A DNA stretch of 64,000 nucleotides from an uncultured Veillonella sp. GTDB lineage: Bacteria; Bacillota; Negativicutes; Veillonellales; Veillonellaceae. A model generated the notes under the pieces. That model was not told the DNA's origin and did no database searches. It was given only the letters and a program-made list of their open reading frames with translations. Positions 1 to 9,542 of the stretch are shown piece after piece (within the stretch, counting starts at the first letter, position 1; every line of letters starts with the position of its first letter). The stretch spans positions 11,711 through 75,710 of the forward strand of contig NZ_CALJON010000003.1 of assembly GCF_937981445.1 (NCBI RefSeq), written 5' to 3'. The position numbers and the translations under genes are program-made.

Positions 1-1028
1 CAGGTCAATATAAATTTGTAGAATGGGTACCTGGTGACCATATTAAATTAGAACTCAACAAAGATTGGTGGGGCTATAATAAAGAGGTTTCTGGTGGCGA
101 AACTATTGTAGCTACTGATGCAGGCTTTAAATCCATTAGTTTCAAACCAGTTATTGAAAGTGCCAGCCGCGTAGCTATGCTTCAATCTGGCGATGCACAA
201 ATGGTCTTTGATGTACCAACAGAAGGATTTGCAGCACTAAAAGATGACCCTAATATTAAGGCCGAAGAAATTGAAAGTATTGTAGTACGTTATTTATTTA
301 TGAATACACAAAAACCAGCGCTTAGTGATATTCGCGTGCGTCAAGCTATCGCTCATGGCATTGATAAACAAGCTTTTTTAAATGTAGTACGCAATGGATT
401 AGGCACTGTAGCAACTTCAGTAATTGGTCCTAATGTGCAGTTCTACAAAGGCAATGACCCTGTTCCTTATGATGTGGCAAAAGCAAAAGCCCTTCTTAAA
501 GAAGCCGGCTATGAAAATGGTTTAACTTTAAAAATGCTTATTTTTAACACAACGTCCAGTTTAAAACAAGCTGAATTCTACAAACAACAACTGGCTGAAA
601 TAGGTATTAATGTAGAAATCGTTTCTATGGAAAGTGCGATTGTAAACCAAAAAGTACAGGGTTTTAGAGGCGAAGGCAAGGACGCTGAATACGATTTATA
701 TATTGCTGGTTGGTCTCCATCTACTGGTGATGCGGACTGGGGGATTCGTCCATTGTTAGCATCTGAATCGATTCCACCGCTTAATTATAATTTATCGTAC
801 TACCAAAATCCTGAAATGGATGGTTACATTCAAGCGGCATTAACAACGTCTGATAATGAAGCCCGCAAAGCAGCATATGAGAAAGCGCAAGATTTGTTCT
901 GGAAAGATATCCCTATGATTGCTGTATCTAATGAACCAGCGACTTGGGCGACATCGAGTAAGATTGTAAATGTTCGTCTCTACCCAGATAATGGCATTAA
1001 CATGTCTAAGGCTCGCATGGCAGAGTAA
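1..1028 (+). CDS. Peptide ABC transporter substrate-binding protein (5' end outside window)
   Basis: The open frame runs in from the left edge (first full codon at base 3) and ends at TAA 1026-1028, so the signal peptide and N-terminal lobe are missing. It is the C-terminal two-thirds of an SBP_bac_5 (DppA/OppA-type) extracytoplasmic peptide-binding protein. It carries the family segment RVRQAIAHGIDKQAF and aligns almost residue for residue with the complete lipoprotein at 7655-9289 (for example GQYKFVEWVPGDH against GQYTFVEWVPGDH). It directly precedes the matching permease and ATPase genes. The two copies are clearly a duplication; they may bind different peptides. Family call is safe, ligand unknown. 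Confidence 0.93.
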   Translation, partial: GQYKFVEWVPGDHIKLELNKDWWGYNKEVSGGETIVATDAGFKSISFKPVIESASRVAMLQSGDAQMVFDVPTEGFAALKDDPNIKAEEIESIVVRYLFMNTQKPALSDIRVRQAIAHGIDKQAFLNVVRNGLGTVATSVIGPNVQFYKGNDPVPYDVAKAKALLKEAGYENGLTLKMLIFNTTSSLKQAEFYKQQLAEIGINVEIVSMESAIVNQKVQGFRGEGKDAEYDLYIAGWSPSTGDADWGIRPLLASESIPPLNYNLSYYQNPEMDGYIQAALTTSDNEARKAAYEKAQDLFWKDIPMIAVSNEPATWATSSKIVNVRLYPDNGINMSKARMAE

Positions 1029-1062
1029 GCTTGCTTGCACATAAATCAGATAGTTTGCTTGG

Positions 1063-1150
1063 ATATAAGTTATATGGATTGTTTATATATAAGCTATATG
1101 GGGGTGTATATAAGCTATATGGCATGCTTGTATATAAGTCATATAACTTG
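1063..1150. repeat. Degenerate tandem repeat after the binding-protein gene
   Basis: Four imperfect copies of a roughly 22-24 bp unit built around TATATAAGCTATATGG lie between the binding protein and the permease gene. Each copy is itself partly self-complementary. The whole gap 1029-1341 holds this repeat, AT-rich sequence and the hairpin at 1275-1297, and no gene. Confidence 0.75.
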
Positions 1151-1274
1151 TTTGGACATCATGTTTACAACTTAAATGAACATAATTCATACAATTAAGA
1201 ATCTATTGTAATTGGAAAAATGTTTGTTAAGGGTAGAATGTGAATTTAATGTTTGGTAAAATAAAATGGAGAAG

Positions 1275-1297
1275 GACCACCAGTGCGTCTGGTGGTC
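1275..1297 (+). promoter_or_regulatory. Perfect 9-bp hairpin in the dppB-like leader
   Basis: GACCACCAG, a five-base loop TGCGT, then CTGGTGGTC form a perfect stem 45 bases upstream of the permease start. No T-run follows, so it is not a classical terminator. It may stabilise or process the mRNA between the highly expressed binding protein and the permease genes (inference). Confidence 0.55.
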
Positions 1298-1341
1298 TAC
1301 TCGTTTATAAGGGCGCTTGTTATTTGAAAGGAGAAGGTCCT

Positions 1342-2262
1342 ATGCTTAAATATACGTCACGCCGCTTACTTGGCATGATATTGACTTTATTTTTAGTGAC
1401 GACCTGCGTATTTTTCTTTGTACGATTAATACCAGGTGATCCGGCCCGATTAGTAGCTGGTGAACAAGCTACCGAGGCCGATGTATTAGCGGTGCGCGCA
1501 CAATTAGGTCTTGATGAACCGGTGACGACTCAATACTTAAAATATATTACCGGCGTAGTGCAAGGTGATTTAGGGACCTCTTTACGTACGAAACGCCCTG
1601 TAGCTGAAGAAGTGGGATATCGTTATGGTAATACTTTAAAATTAACCTTCTTGAGCCTTGGTTGGGGGACTGTAGCCGGGGTATTACTAGGTGTATGGTC
1701 TGGTCGCAATCGCGGTAAATGGCAAGATTATACCGGCATGGCTACAGCTGTATCAGGTATTTCCATGCCTGCTTTTTGGATGGGGTTTTTGCTCATCATG
1801 GTGTTCAGTGTGAAGCTCCACTGGTTGCCTACCACAGGGGCGGCGGGCTTTAAGAGTTATATTTTGCCAGCCATAACCTTGGGAACTAGTATTGCCGCCA
1901 TCATTGCACGGTTTACTCGTTCGTCCATTGTGGAAACTTTGAAGGAAGATTATATTCGAACGGCTCGCGCAAAGGGCTTATCTGAAAATGTAGTAGTGTG
2001 GAAGCATGCATTCCGAAACTCCATGCTCTCTGTAGTCACTGTAGTAGGGTTACAATTTGGGTTCCTATTGGGCGGGGCCGTTATTGTAGAAGCGGTGTTT
2101 GCATTCCCTGGACTCGGTTCATTATTGATTCAGTCCGTAAACTATCGTGATTACCCAGCCATTCAATCATTGATTTTGATATTCTCCGCGCAGTTTATCA
2201 TTATAAATACCTTAGTAGATATGTTATATGCTACATTAAATCCTGAAATTAAATTATCCTAG
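1342..2262 (+). CDS. dppB: Dipeptide/oligopeptide ABC transporter permease (DppB/GsiC type)
   Basis: Inner-membrane permease subunit of a peptide importer, 306 residues, the usual length for DppB. The start at 1342 (MLKYTSRRLLGMILTLFLV) is chosen because a GAAAGGAGAAGG ribosome site lies just upstream; the frame is open further upstream but without such a site. The first transmembrane helix is at about residues 9-30 and is followed by the family segment RLIPGDPA. The BPD_transp_1 cytoplasmic EAA-type loop, which contacts the ATPases, is visible around DYIRTARAKGLSE and the following helix. It is the first gene of a tightly spaced permease-permease-ATPase-ATPase set. The symbol follows the family; substrate is inferred to be peptides. 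Confidence 0.92.
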   Translation: MLKYTSRRLLGMILTLFLVTTCVFFFVRLIPGDPARLVAGEQATEADVLAVRAQLGLDEPVTTQYLKYITGVVQGDLGTSLRTKRPVAEEVGYRYGNTLKLTFLSLGWGTVAGVLLGVWSGRNRGKWQDYTGMATAVSGISMPAFWMGFLLIMVFSVKLHWLPTTGAAGFKSYILPAITLGTSIAAIIARFTRSSIVETLKEDYIRTARAKGLSENVVVWKHAFRNSMLSVVTVVGLQFGFLLGGAVIVEAVFAFPGLGSLLIQSVNYRDYPAIQSLILIFSAQFIIINTLVDMLYATLNPEIKLS

Positions 2263-2272
2263 GAGGTTCCGT

Positions 2273-3178
2273 ATGAGTGAAAAATTACAAACCATTCAGC
2301 CAGGAACGCCTGGTGTGATGGATATGCATGAAGAGATCAAAAGTCCTATTAAGGTTATGACGCAGCGCTTTTTTAAACAGCGCAACGCTGTGATTGCTTT
2401 ATTCTTTATTTTGTTTTTGGTGGTGCTCGCCTTTGTGGGCCCATGGATCGTGCCCTTTGATGTGAATGAATATGATTATTCAGCGATTTTACAGGGACCT
2501 AGCAGCACGCATTGGTTCGGCACAGATGAATTTGGCCGCGATTTATTCTCCCGTGTTATTTTAGGTACCCCTATTTCCTTGGCCGTAGGCTTGTCGGCAG
2601 TAACGATTGGGGCTGTAACAGGGACTGTACTAGGCCTACTTAGTGGCTATTACCGGGGCTGGATTGATGCGGTAGTAATGCGTGTTTGTGACACCTTATT
2701 TGCTTTCCCTGGTATTATTTTAGCCATTGCCATTGTAGCTATTTTAGGTAGTGGTTTATATAATGTTGTCATCGCTGTTGCCGTATTCTCTACGCCAACT
2801 TTTGCCCGTATTGTACGAAGCCGGACCATGGCCATTAAAGAATCGGTCTTTGTAAAAGCGGCTATTAATTTAGGGGCTTCTGATGCGCGTATTTTATTTA
2901 AGCATATTTTACCTGGTGCGATTCCAGATATTATCGTGCAATATACGATGTCCATTGGCACGTCCATCTTGACGGCTTCGAGTCTTAGTTTCCTTGGCAT
3001 GGGGGCGCAGCCGCCTACACCGGAATGGGGCCTTTTACTATCTAATGGACGTCAATATATAGCTACCAATATTTATACGACTATCTTCCCCGGGCTAGCG
3101 ATTTTCTTTACTGTATTAAGCTTTAATACCTTAGGGGATGGTCTTCGTGATGCACTAGATCCAAAATTGACGGAATAG
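2273..3178 (+). CDS. dppC: Dipeptide/oligopeptide ABC transporter permease (DppC/GsiD type)
   Basis: Second inner-membrane permease of the peptide importer, 301 residues. A perfect AGGAGG precedes the ATG. An N-terminal cytoplasmic arm of about 30 residues precedes the first helix (VIALFFILFLVVLAFVGPWIV), and the DppC-type segment HWFGTDEFGRDLFSRV follows. The EAA-like coupling loop is near FVKAAINLGASDARI. It lies 10 bases after the DppB-like gene and 12 bases before the first ATPase, so all four are surely co-transcribed. Confidence 0.93.
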   Translation: MSEKLQTIQPGTPGVMDMHEEIKSPIKVMTQRFFKQRNAVIALFFILFLVVLAFVGPWIVPFDVNEYDYSAILQGPSSTHWFGTDEFGRDLFSRVILGTPISLAVGLSAVTIGAVTGTVLGLLSGYYRGWIDAVVMRVCDTLFAFPGIILAIAIVAILGSGLYNVVIAVAVFSTPTFARIVRSRTMAIKESVFVKAAINLGASDARILFKHILPGAIPDIIVQYTMSIGTSILTASSLSFLGMGAQPPTPEWGLLLSNGRQYIATNIYTTIFPGLAIFFTVLSFNTLGDGLRDALDPKLTE

Positions 3179-3190
3179 GAGGGATGCAGG

Positions 3191-4240
3191 ATGAGTGAAA
3201 AAAAGAAGATTTTAGAAATAAAACATCTGCATACCCACTTTTTAACTGATGATGTGGTAGTAAAGGCAGTAGATGATGTGTCCTTAGTCCTCGAAGAAGG
3301 GTCTACCCTTGGTATTGTAGGTGAATCTGGGAGTGGCAAGAGTGTAACGGCTTTGTCTGTTATGAATTTGCTGATGGGTACAAAGGGCAAAGTTGTGGAA
3401 GGGGAAATTCTCCTTGATGGTCATGACATTGTTCATATTCCAGAAGAGCAGAAACGGGACCTTCGGGGTGGCCGTATTTCCATGATTTTCCAAGAGCCTA
3501 TGACGAGCTTAAATCCCGTTATGACTATTGGGGACCAGCTTATTGAATGTATTAAAAATCACGAAAGTTTATCGAAGAAAGAGGCCTATGAACGAGCCCG
3601 TAACATTTTGGAAATGACCGGTGTGCCACGGGTCGATAAAATGATGAAGGAATACCCATTCCAATTATCTGGTGGACAGCGACAACGTGTTATGATTGCT
3701 ATGGCGCTCATCTGCGAACCAGAAGTGCTTATTGCTGATGAACCAACAACGGCACTTGATGTGACGATTCAGGCACAGATTTTAGACCTAATGAACCGCT
3801 TAAAGGAAAAAATTGGTACATCTATCCTCTTTATTACACATGATCTTGGCGTAGTCGCTGAAACTTGTGACCATGTAGCTGTTATGTATTGTGGCCGCGT
3901 AGTAGAAACAGCAGATGTATATTCTTTGTTTGGCAATACGGCCCATCCTTATACACAGGGGCTCTTGGCTTCCATTCCTAAATTAGGGGAAAAGGTAGAT
4001 GCTCTAACAGTGATTCCTGGTAATGTGCCTAATCCGCGACATATGCCGGTGGGTTGTAAGTTTGCACCTCGTTGTCCCCATGCATTTGAGCGTTGCTTAC
4101 AGGAAGAACCGGGCTTTTTTGAAGTTGCACCAGGTCATCTGAGTCGCTGTTGGCTACATGAGTCTAAACAAACGAATAAAGGCAGTATGACGGAAGAAAT
4201 AGTGCAAAATCAATCAAAACATGAAGGAGGTGAGGCATAA
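3191..4240 (+). CDS. dppD: Peptide ABC transporter ATP-binding protein (DppD type)
   Basis: Cytoplasmic ATPase of 349 residues. Walker A is GESGSGKS near residues 44-51, the signature LSGGQRQR is near 160, and Walker B ends in IADEPTTALD. The C-terminal oligo/dipeptide-transporter domain contains the cysteine-rich CKFAPRCPHAFERC segment that in relatives binds an iron-sulfur cluster. About 25 extra C-terminal residues extend past that domain. The stop TAA shares its last A with the ATG of the next gene (TAATG), which points to translational coupling. It should heterodimerise with the following ATPase. Confidence 0.95.
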   Translation: MSEKKKILEIKHLHTHFLTDDVVVKAVDDVSLVLEEGSTLGIVGESGSGKSVTALSVMNLLMGTKGKVVEGEILLDGHDIVHIPEEQKRDLRGGRISMIFQEPMTSLNPVMTIGDQLIECIKNHESLSKKEAYERARNILEMTGVPRVDKMMKEYPFQLSGGQRQRVMIAMALICEPEVLIADEPTTALDVTIQAQILDLMNRLKEKIGTSILFITHDLGVVAETCDHVAVMYCGRVVETADVYSLFGNTAHPYTQGLLASIPKLGEKVDALTVIPGNVPNPRHMPVGCKFAPRCPHAFERCLQEEPGFFEVAPGHLSRCWLHESKQTNKGSMTEEIVQNQSKHEGGEA

Positions 4241-5265
4241 TGGAATCTCATAGTGTGCAGAAAAAGGATATACTTACCGTAGAGGATTTAAAAATCTACT
4301 ATCCCTTAGCCAGTGAAAGTTTCTTTGGCAAAGGGGGCGTCGTAAAGGCTGTAGATGGGGTAAGTTTTACAATTAAAGAGAATGAAGTTTTCGGTATTGT
4401 AGGCGAATCTGGTTGTGGTAAATCTACATTAGGCCGTGGCTTATGTCGTCTCGATCCTATTACAGAAGGTCAGGTTGTGCTCGATGGACAAGATATTTCC
4501 AATTTTGACCGCAAGCAAATGCGCCCCATTCGTAAGACCATTCAGATGATTTTCCAAGACCCTTATGCCTCGTTAAATCCTCGGATGAGTGTATTTGATA
4601 TTATTGCAGAACCAATTCGCATTCATAATTTGGCAAAAGATGATAAGGATTTGGAACAACGTGTAGTTAATTTGCTGCGCCGTGTAGGCCTTGATGCATA
4701 TCATGCGAATCGCTATCCTCATGAGTTCTCTGGTGGACAGCGTCAACGTATTGGCATTGCCCGTGCGTTGGCGGTGGAACCAAAACTTATTATTGCTGAT
4801 GAACCGGTATCGGCCCTTGATGTATCGATTCAAGCACAGGTGTTGAATCTTTTGAATGAATTGAAAAAAGATTTAAATCTTACCTACATTTTCATTGCCC
4901 ATGATTTAAGCGTAGTTGAGCATATTAGTGACCGTATTGGTGTTATGTATTTGGGGAATTTTGTAGAAGCAGGTGACAAAAATAAAATTTACAAGAACCC
5001 TCTTCACCCGTATACACAGGCACTCTTGTCGGCAGTTCCTATTGCAGATCCTACAGTCAAACGAAAACGCATTATTTTAGAGGGCAGTATCCCTTCGGCC
5101 ACAAATCCGCCATCAGGTTGTAAATTTCATACCCGGTGTCCTAAGCGAATGCCTATTTGTGAAACTGTGGCACCAGAGCGATATGAGCCGAGTGCGGATC
5201 ATTATGTATATTGTCATTTGTACGACGATAAAATTGGAACGGCTGATTCGAATAAAGGAAAATAG
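4240..5265 (+). CDS. dppF: Peptide ABC transporter ATP-binding protein (DppF type)
   Basis: Second ATPase of the peptide importer, 341 residues. Walker A GESGCGKST, signature FSGGQRQRIGIARAL and Walker B IIADEPVSALDVS are all present. A C-terminal cysteine segment CKFHTRCPKRMPIC resembles that of its partner. An AGGAGG ribosome site sits inside the end of the upstream gene and the reading frames overlap by one base. The gene is intact and in the normal B-C-D-F order. Confidence 0.95.
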   Translation: MESHSVQKKDILTVEDLKIYYPLASESFFGKGGVVKAVDGVSFTIKENEVFGIVGESGCGKSTLGRGLCRLDPITEGQVVLDGQDISNFDRKQMRPIRKTIQMIFQDPYASLNPRMSVFDIIAEPIRIHNLAKDDKDLEQRVVNLLRRVGLDAYHANRYPHEFSGGQRQRIGIARALAVEPKLIIADEPVSALDVSIQAQVLNLLNELKKDLNLTYIFIAHDLSVVEHISDRIGVMYLGNFVEAGDKNKIYKNPLHPYTQALLSAVPIADPTVKRKRIILEGSIPSATNPPSGCKFHTRCPKRMPICETVAPERYEPSADHYVYCHLYDDKIGTADSNKGK

Positions 5266-5321
5266 GTTAGTAGTGTTTATGTCATAAGTTTAGAGCGTCA
5301 TGTGATTAGGGAGTCATAGAT

Positions 5322-6122
5322 ATGAAACTATTTATTAGCGCTGATATAGAAGGTTGTGCCGGTTGGGCCTTTCGTGAAGAAGGACATGTGGGGGAATTTG
5401 GTTATGACCACATGCGTCGACAAATGACCCATGAAGTGCGTTTGGCCTGTGAGGCGGCGGAACGCGCTGGGGCCTCTCAAATTGTAGTAAAGGATGGTCA
5501 TGGTGGGGCGAATAATATCGATCCTTTAGAAATGCCATCCTATGTTACTTTGATTCGTGGTAAAAGTGGGCATCCATATAATATGATGGAGGGCCTAGAT
5601 GAGAGTTTTGATGCGGTCGCGTATATTGGATATCATGCGGCCGCTGGTGATGTGCGTTTTAGTGGCAGTCACACCTCAACCGGGCAGAGTTTAATGATTC
5701 GTTTAAATGGCGAAGTATTGAGCGAATGTATGCTTAACTCCTATACCGCGCTTAGTATGGGCGTGCCTCCTATTTTTATTTCTGGAGATAGGGCCATTTG
5801 TGAGGCGGCTAAAAGGCTCTTACCGCATATGGTGACAGCGGAAACTAAGCATGGCGTAGGTGGCGCGACGTATTGTGAGGCACCGGTGATTGTGGAATGA
5901 CGCATTCATAAGGGGATGTCATTAGCTGTGCAAAATTGGCAAAAAGTACCGGCCCTATCATTGCCGGAGTCATTTACTTATGAAGTGACCTTTAAGGATT
6001 GGCAAAGAGCCTATAAAATGTCCTTTTATCCAGGTATGAAACAGGTGGGCGATTTTACGATTCGCTTAGTAAGTCGTAATTGGTTAGATATTGTGACAGC
6101 CCATAGTTTTGTAGTGTATTGA
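5322..6122 (+). pseudogene. dppA: M55 D-aminopeptidase (DppA-like) interrupted by an in-frame TGA
   Basis: The frame starts at 5322 (MKLFISADIEGCAG), stops at TGA 5898-5900, and stays open in the same frame to TGA 6120-6122. Joined, it gives about 265 residues, the normal length of the M55 family. The first part carries the zinc ligands expected from B. subtilis DppA: Asp8 and Glu10 in SADIEG, His60 in KDGHGG, and a His in GYHAAAG. The part after the stop (RIHKGMSLAVQNW and onward) is the family's C-terminal region, lost in the truncated product. DppA-type enzymes release D-amino acids from peptides such as D-Ala-D-Ala, fitting the adjacent importer. A nonsense mutation is the simplest reading; readthrough or selenocysteine is not supported. 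Confidence 0.85.
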
Positions 6123-6125
6123 ATT

Positions 6126-6167
6126 AGCTCGGAGTAAAGTTGATATAGCTTGGAGTACAGTTGATAT
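6126..6167. repeat. Two-copy 21-bp tandem repeat just after the M55 gene
   Basis: Two 21-bp units at 6126-6146 and 6147-6167 differ at two positions (core GTTGATAT at each end). They begin four bases after the stop codon. One of many stop-codon-anchored short repeats in the window. Confidence 0.75.
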
Positions 6168-6232
6168 AGGGGGAGCGTTGACCTATATAGGGCAGTCTAG
6201 TAGGTAATTAATTTTGTGGAGGAGATGGATCT

Positions 6233-7327
6233 ATGAAGGTGGAACTAATTCGCGATTTAAGCAATGCTTTTGGTCCTAGCGGTTTTGAGGAAGAGGTAGT
6301 ACGGGCGATAGCTAAACATACTAAGGGCTATGCCATTGCCCATGATGCGATGCTCAATACGTATATTAGAAAGCCTAAAAATGAAGGGCGGAGCATTGTT
6401 GTTCAATTAGATGCACATTTAGATGAATGTGGCTTTATGGTTCAGTCAGTACAAGATGATGGAACCCTATCCATTGTTACCTTAGGGGGCTTTCATCCCA
6501 CTAATTTACCGGCTCATACCGTGCTAGTACGGAATCGAAAGGGTGAACTCCATCGCGGCATTATTGCAGCCAAGCCAGTTCATTTTATGACGGAGCAGGA
6601 GCGTGCGTCTCAGCAGATTGCTATTGAAACTTTACAAGTTGATGTGGGCACTACGAGCCGTGAGGAAACAGAACAGGTCTTTGGCATTGCCCCAGGGGAT
6701 CCGATAGTGCCAGATGTTGTATTTGACTATAATGAACAGACTGGCGTTTGTTTTGGTAAAGCCTTTGATAATCGCGCTGGTTGTGCTTGTATTATTGATA
6801 CGATGGATAAGGTTTTTGCCGAAGGTGCTGAGGAGCCACCAGTGACGGTGGTGGGCGCTTTTGCAGCTCAAGAAGAAGTTGGCATGCGCGGTGCTAAGGT
6901 AACGGCTCAGGTTGTAAAACCTGATTTGGCTATCGTATTTGAAGGCTCTCCATCAGATGATTTCTTTGTGGCTGTCTCACAAGCCCAAGGCCGTATGAAG
7001 GAAGGGGCTCAGATTCGCCTCTTTGATAAGAGTTATATTTCTAATATTGCATTTGTACATATTGCAGAACAGGTAGCACAGGAATTGCAGATTCCTATAC
7101 AAAAAGCTGTGCGCCGTGGTGGTAGTACCAATGCAGGGGTGATTAGTTTGACTGAAAAAGCGGTGCCAACTTTAGTTATTGGTGTACCATCACGCTATGT
7201 ACATTCCCACTATAACTATTGTGCTCTCAGTGATTTAGAAGCCGCGTCTGACCTAGCCGCTGCTGTCATTGCGGCTCTTGATGAAGAGACGGTGCGCCAT
7301 ATTTTACGGCAAGATATATTGGTATAA
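6233..7327 (+). CDS. M42 family metallopeptidase (glutamyl aminopeptidase/FrvX-like)
   Basis: Predicted cytosolic, dinuclear-metal aminopeptidase of 364 residues that trims N-terminal residues from imported peptides. Family motifs are in order: DAHLDECGF near 62-70 (first metal His/Asp), KAFDNRAG near 178 (bridging Asp), AAQEEVGMRGAK (catalytic Glu-Glu), FEGSPSDD, RRGGSTNAGVIS, and RYVHSHYNY with the last metal His. A GGAGGAG ribosome site precedes the ATG. Placement after the Dpp genes and the M55 peptidase suggests a shared job in peptide utilisation. Confidence 0.9.
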   Translation: MKVELIRDLSNAFGPSGFEEEVVRAIAKHTKGYAIAHDAMLNTYIRKPKNEGRSIVVQLDAHLDECGFMVQSVQDDGTLSIVTLGGFHPTNLPAHTVLVRNRKGELHRGIIAAKPVHFMTEQERASQQIAIETLQVDVGTTSREETEQVFGIAPGDPIVPDVVFDYNEQTGVCFGKAFDNRAGCACIIDTMDKVFAEGAEEPPVTVVGAFAAQEEVGMRGAKVTAQVVKPDLAIVFEGSPSDDFFVAVSQAQGRMKEGAQIRLFDKSYISNIAFVHIAEQVAQELQIPIQKAVRRGGSTNAGVISLTEKAVPTLVIGVPSRYVHSHYNYCALSDLEAASDLAAAVIAALDEETVRHILRQDILV

Positions 7328-7396
7328 TATATCTGTTAGAATATATCCGTTAGAATATATTTATAAGAATAAATCTTTTAGAATAGCCTCTTTATA
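7327..7396. repeat. Short 14-bp tandem repeat at the M42 stop codon
   Basis: Four to five degenerate copies of a 14-bp unit (AATATATCTGTTAG) start at the last base of the M42 stop codon, TAA 7325-7327. The copies drift progressively away from the first. No gene lies in 7328-7654; the rest of this gap holds the terminator at 7472-7506 and the leader of the next gene. Confidence 0.75.
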
Positions 7397-7471
7397 ATAA
7401 ATCCATAGCATAAGTCATTGACACTGTCTTGCCCAAGTAAGGGCCTATTGCCATAAAATATATATTGAAAT

Positions 7472-7506
7472 AAATCCCTAAGGTAGAGATGCTTTAGGGA
7501 TTTTTT
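7472..7506 (+). terminator. Rho-independent terminator after the peptidase genes
   Basis: AAATCCCTAA pairs with TTAGGGATTT and is followed by a T-run. It closes the transport/peptidase operon before the second binding protein. Confidence 0.85.
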
Positions 7507-7654
7507 ACGCATATTAAAACTTGCAATTACTTCATGCATATGGTAATTTTATAAAAGAAACAATTACTATAAAACTAGTAGGAATAGAATGTAATAGCAA
7601 ATATGAAGTTGTGTGTTGTGTAGTAGTTGTAGGGTTGAGAAAGAGGAGGAACCT

Positions 7655-9289
7655 ATGAAAAAACGTAAGCTTGCAGGTCTTATTGGCCTAGCTATGATGG
7701 CCATGGTAGCCCTCGCTGGTTGTGGCGGTGGCTCTGGCGATAATGCGGTGGTAGATATTCCAGAAGGTAAATCAGTATCACAGCAAAAAGATGTAGTAGC
7801 CGCCGTAGCGGTTGATATTACAACAATGGATCCAATGGATACGAGTGATAATTTATCTGGCGGTATTCAACGTCTTGTTATGGATGGTCTGTATGGATTT
7901 GATGATGACATGAAATTAAGACCTATGTTAGCCACTGGGTATACAGCGAATCCTGAGGCGACTGAATATACGTTTACATTGCGCAAAGGTGTTAAATTTT
8001 CTGATGGCACAGATTGGAATGCTGATGCAGCGATTGCGAATGTGAATAAATGGATGGATAAGAGCTTAGGCTTAAAGCGCACATCCTTTGTTTCCGATAT
8101 TATTGCCAAAGTAGAAAAGATTGATGATTACACTATCAAATTTACGCTTAATAAACCATTTGGTGCGTTTGTAAATAACATGGCCCATCCTGCTATGGTG
8201 ATGATGAGTCCTAAACAATTAGCTGCCGGCCTTGATGCAGCGGCTAAACATCCAGTAGGTACAGGGCAGTACACATTTGTTGAATGGGTACCAGGGGACC
8301 ATGTAACGTTAGCACTTAATAAAAACTGGTGGAGCTATAATAAGGATATCGCTGGTGGCGAAGCGTTGGTGCCAGCTGATGCGGGCTTCAAGACTATTAC
8401 ATTTAAACCTGTATCTGAAAGCTCAAGCCGTGTAGCTATGCTTCAGTCTGGGGATGCGCAAATGACCTTTGATGTGCCAAGTGAAAGCTATGATGCATTG
8501 GCTCAAAGTGGCAATGTACATGTAGATAAAGTACAGGGAATTAGTGTTCGCTATTTATTTATGAATACGCAAAAACCAGCGCTTAGCGATGTGCGTGTAC
8601 GTCAGGCTATTGCCATGGCCATTAACAAAGACGACTATATTAAAGTGGTCCGCAATGGGCTAGCTTCTGTGGCAACCTCTGTAGTGGGGCCTAATGTACA
8701 ATATTACAAAGCAAATGAACCAATTCCATATGATGTGGAAAAAGCTAAAGCCTTGCTTAAAGAAGCCGGTTATGCCAATGGTTTGAAATTAAAACTGTTC
8801 ATGTATAATACAGGGACGAATGAAAAACAATCCCAATTCTATAAACAACAACTTGCTAATATTGGTATTGATGTTGAAATCAATGGTATGGAAAGTGCCA
8901 TTGTAAACCAAAAAGTACAGGGCTTTAAAGGGGAAGGTAAAGATGCAGAATATGATTTATACATGGCTGCTTGGTCACCTTCCACAGGTGATGCAGACTG
9001 GGGTATGCGTCCTATCTTAGACTCCGCGTCCATTCCACCTAAGAGCTATAATCTTTCTTACTACCAAAATCCTGAAATGGATGCTTTATTGTTAGCTGGT
9101 CTTACTACTTCTGATGATAAAGCCCGCGCTGAAGCCTATGCGAAAGCACAAGATTTGGTGTGGAAAGATTTACCAATGATTCCTATGGTAAATGATTTCA
9201 GCACTTGGGCTACAGCGAATACAATTTCTGGCGTAAGAATGTACCCAGACAATAGTATTAACTTGTCCAAGGCACGGATGGCTGAATAA
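7655..9289 (+). CDS. Peptide ABC transporter substrate-binding lipoprotein
   Basis: Complete SBP_bac_5 family binding protein of 544 residues. The start at 7655 follows GAGGAGG and gives a lipoprotein signal peptide (MKKRKLAGLIGLAMMAMVAL) with lipobox LAGC, so the mature protein is anchored by its Cys outside the cytoplasmic membrane. Family segments include the N-terminal TMDPMDTSDN region and RVRQAIAMAINKDD. It is highly similar along its full shared length to the partial protein at the left edge of the window. It is transcribed on its own, between two terminators, and presumably feeds the upstream DppBCDF-type transporter. Two binding proteins for one transporter would widen the peptide range (inference). 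Confidence 0.95.
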   Translation: MKKRKLAGLIGLAMMAMVALAGCGGGSGDNAVVDIPEGKSVSQQKDVVAAVAVDITTMDPMDTSDNLSGGIQRLVMDGLYGFDDDMKLRPMLATGYTANPEATEYTFTLRKGVKFSDGTDWNADAAIANVNKWMDKSLGLKRTSFVSDIIAKVEKIDDYTIKFTLNKPFGAFVNNMAHPAMVMMSPKQLAAGLDAAAKHPVGTGQYTFVEWVPGDHVTLALNKNWWSYNKDIAGGEALVPADAGFKTITFKPVSESSSRVAMLQSGDAQMTFDVPSESYDALAQSGNVHVDKVQGISVRYLFMNTQKPALSDVRVRQAIAMAINKDDYIKVVRNGLASVATSVVGPNVQYYKANEPIPYDVEKAKALLKEAGYANGLKLKLFMYNTGTNEKQSQFYKQQLANIGIDVEINGMESAIVNQKVQGFKGEGKDAEYDLYMAAWSPSTGDADWGMRPILDSASIPPKSYNLSYYQNPEMDALLLAGLTTSDDKARAEAYAKAQDLVWKDLPMIPMVNDFSTWATANTISGVRMYPDNSINLSKARMAE

Positions 9290-9310
9290 TTTATAAACGT
9301 TTATAACAAT

Positions 9311-9392
9311 AAAACCGTTAAAGTTAATGATGTAGAATTTGTACAGCTTAGGCTGAATGCAAAATACATCTAACTTTAGCGGTTTTTATTTT
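9311..9392 (+). terminator. Long-stem terminator after the binding protein
   Basis: AAAACCGTTAAAGTTAATG near 9311 pairs imperfectly with the TAACTTTAGCGGTTTT segment ending near 9387. The arms extend inward through GATGTA/TACATC, and the hairpin is followed by a T-rich tail. Confidence 0.8.
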
Positions 9393-9542
9393 ATAATAAT
9401 ACATATAGGGGGATACATAGGTCAGCGCTTTTAAGTGCTAATTTTTTTAACAAAATCTACTGTCATAGGGGGATTTTTATAGGGAGATGGAGAATATTAA
9501 TAGGAGTAGGATAATTTTGAAACTTAGTACGAAATTGAAAGT

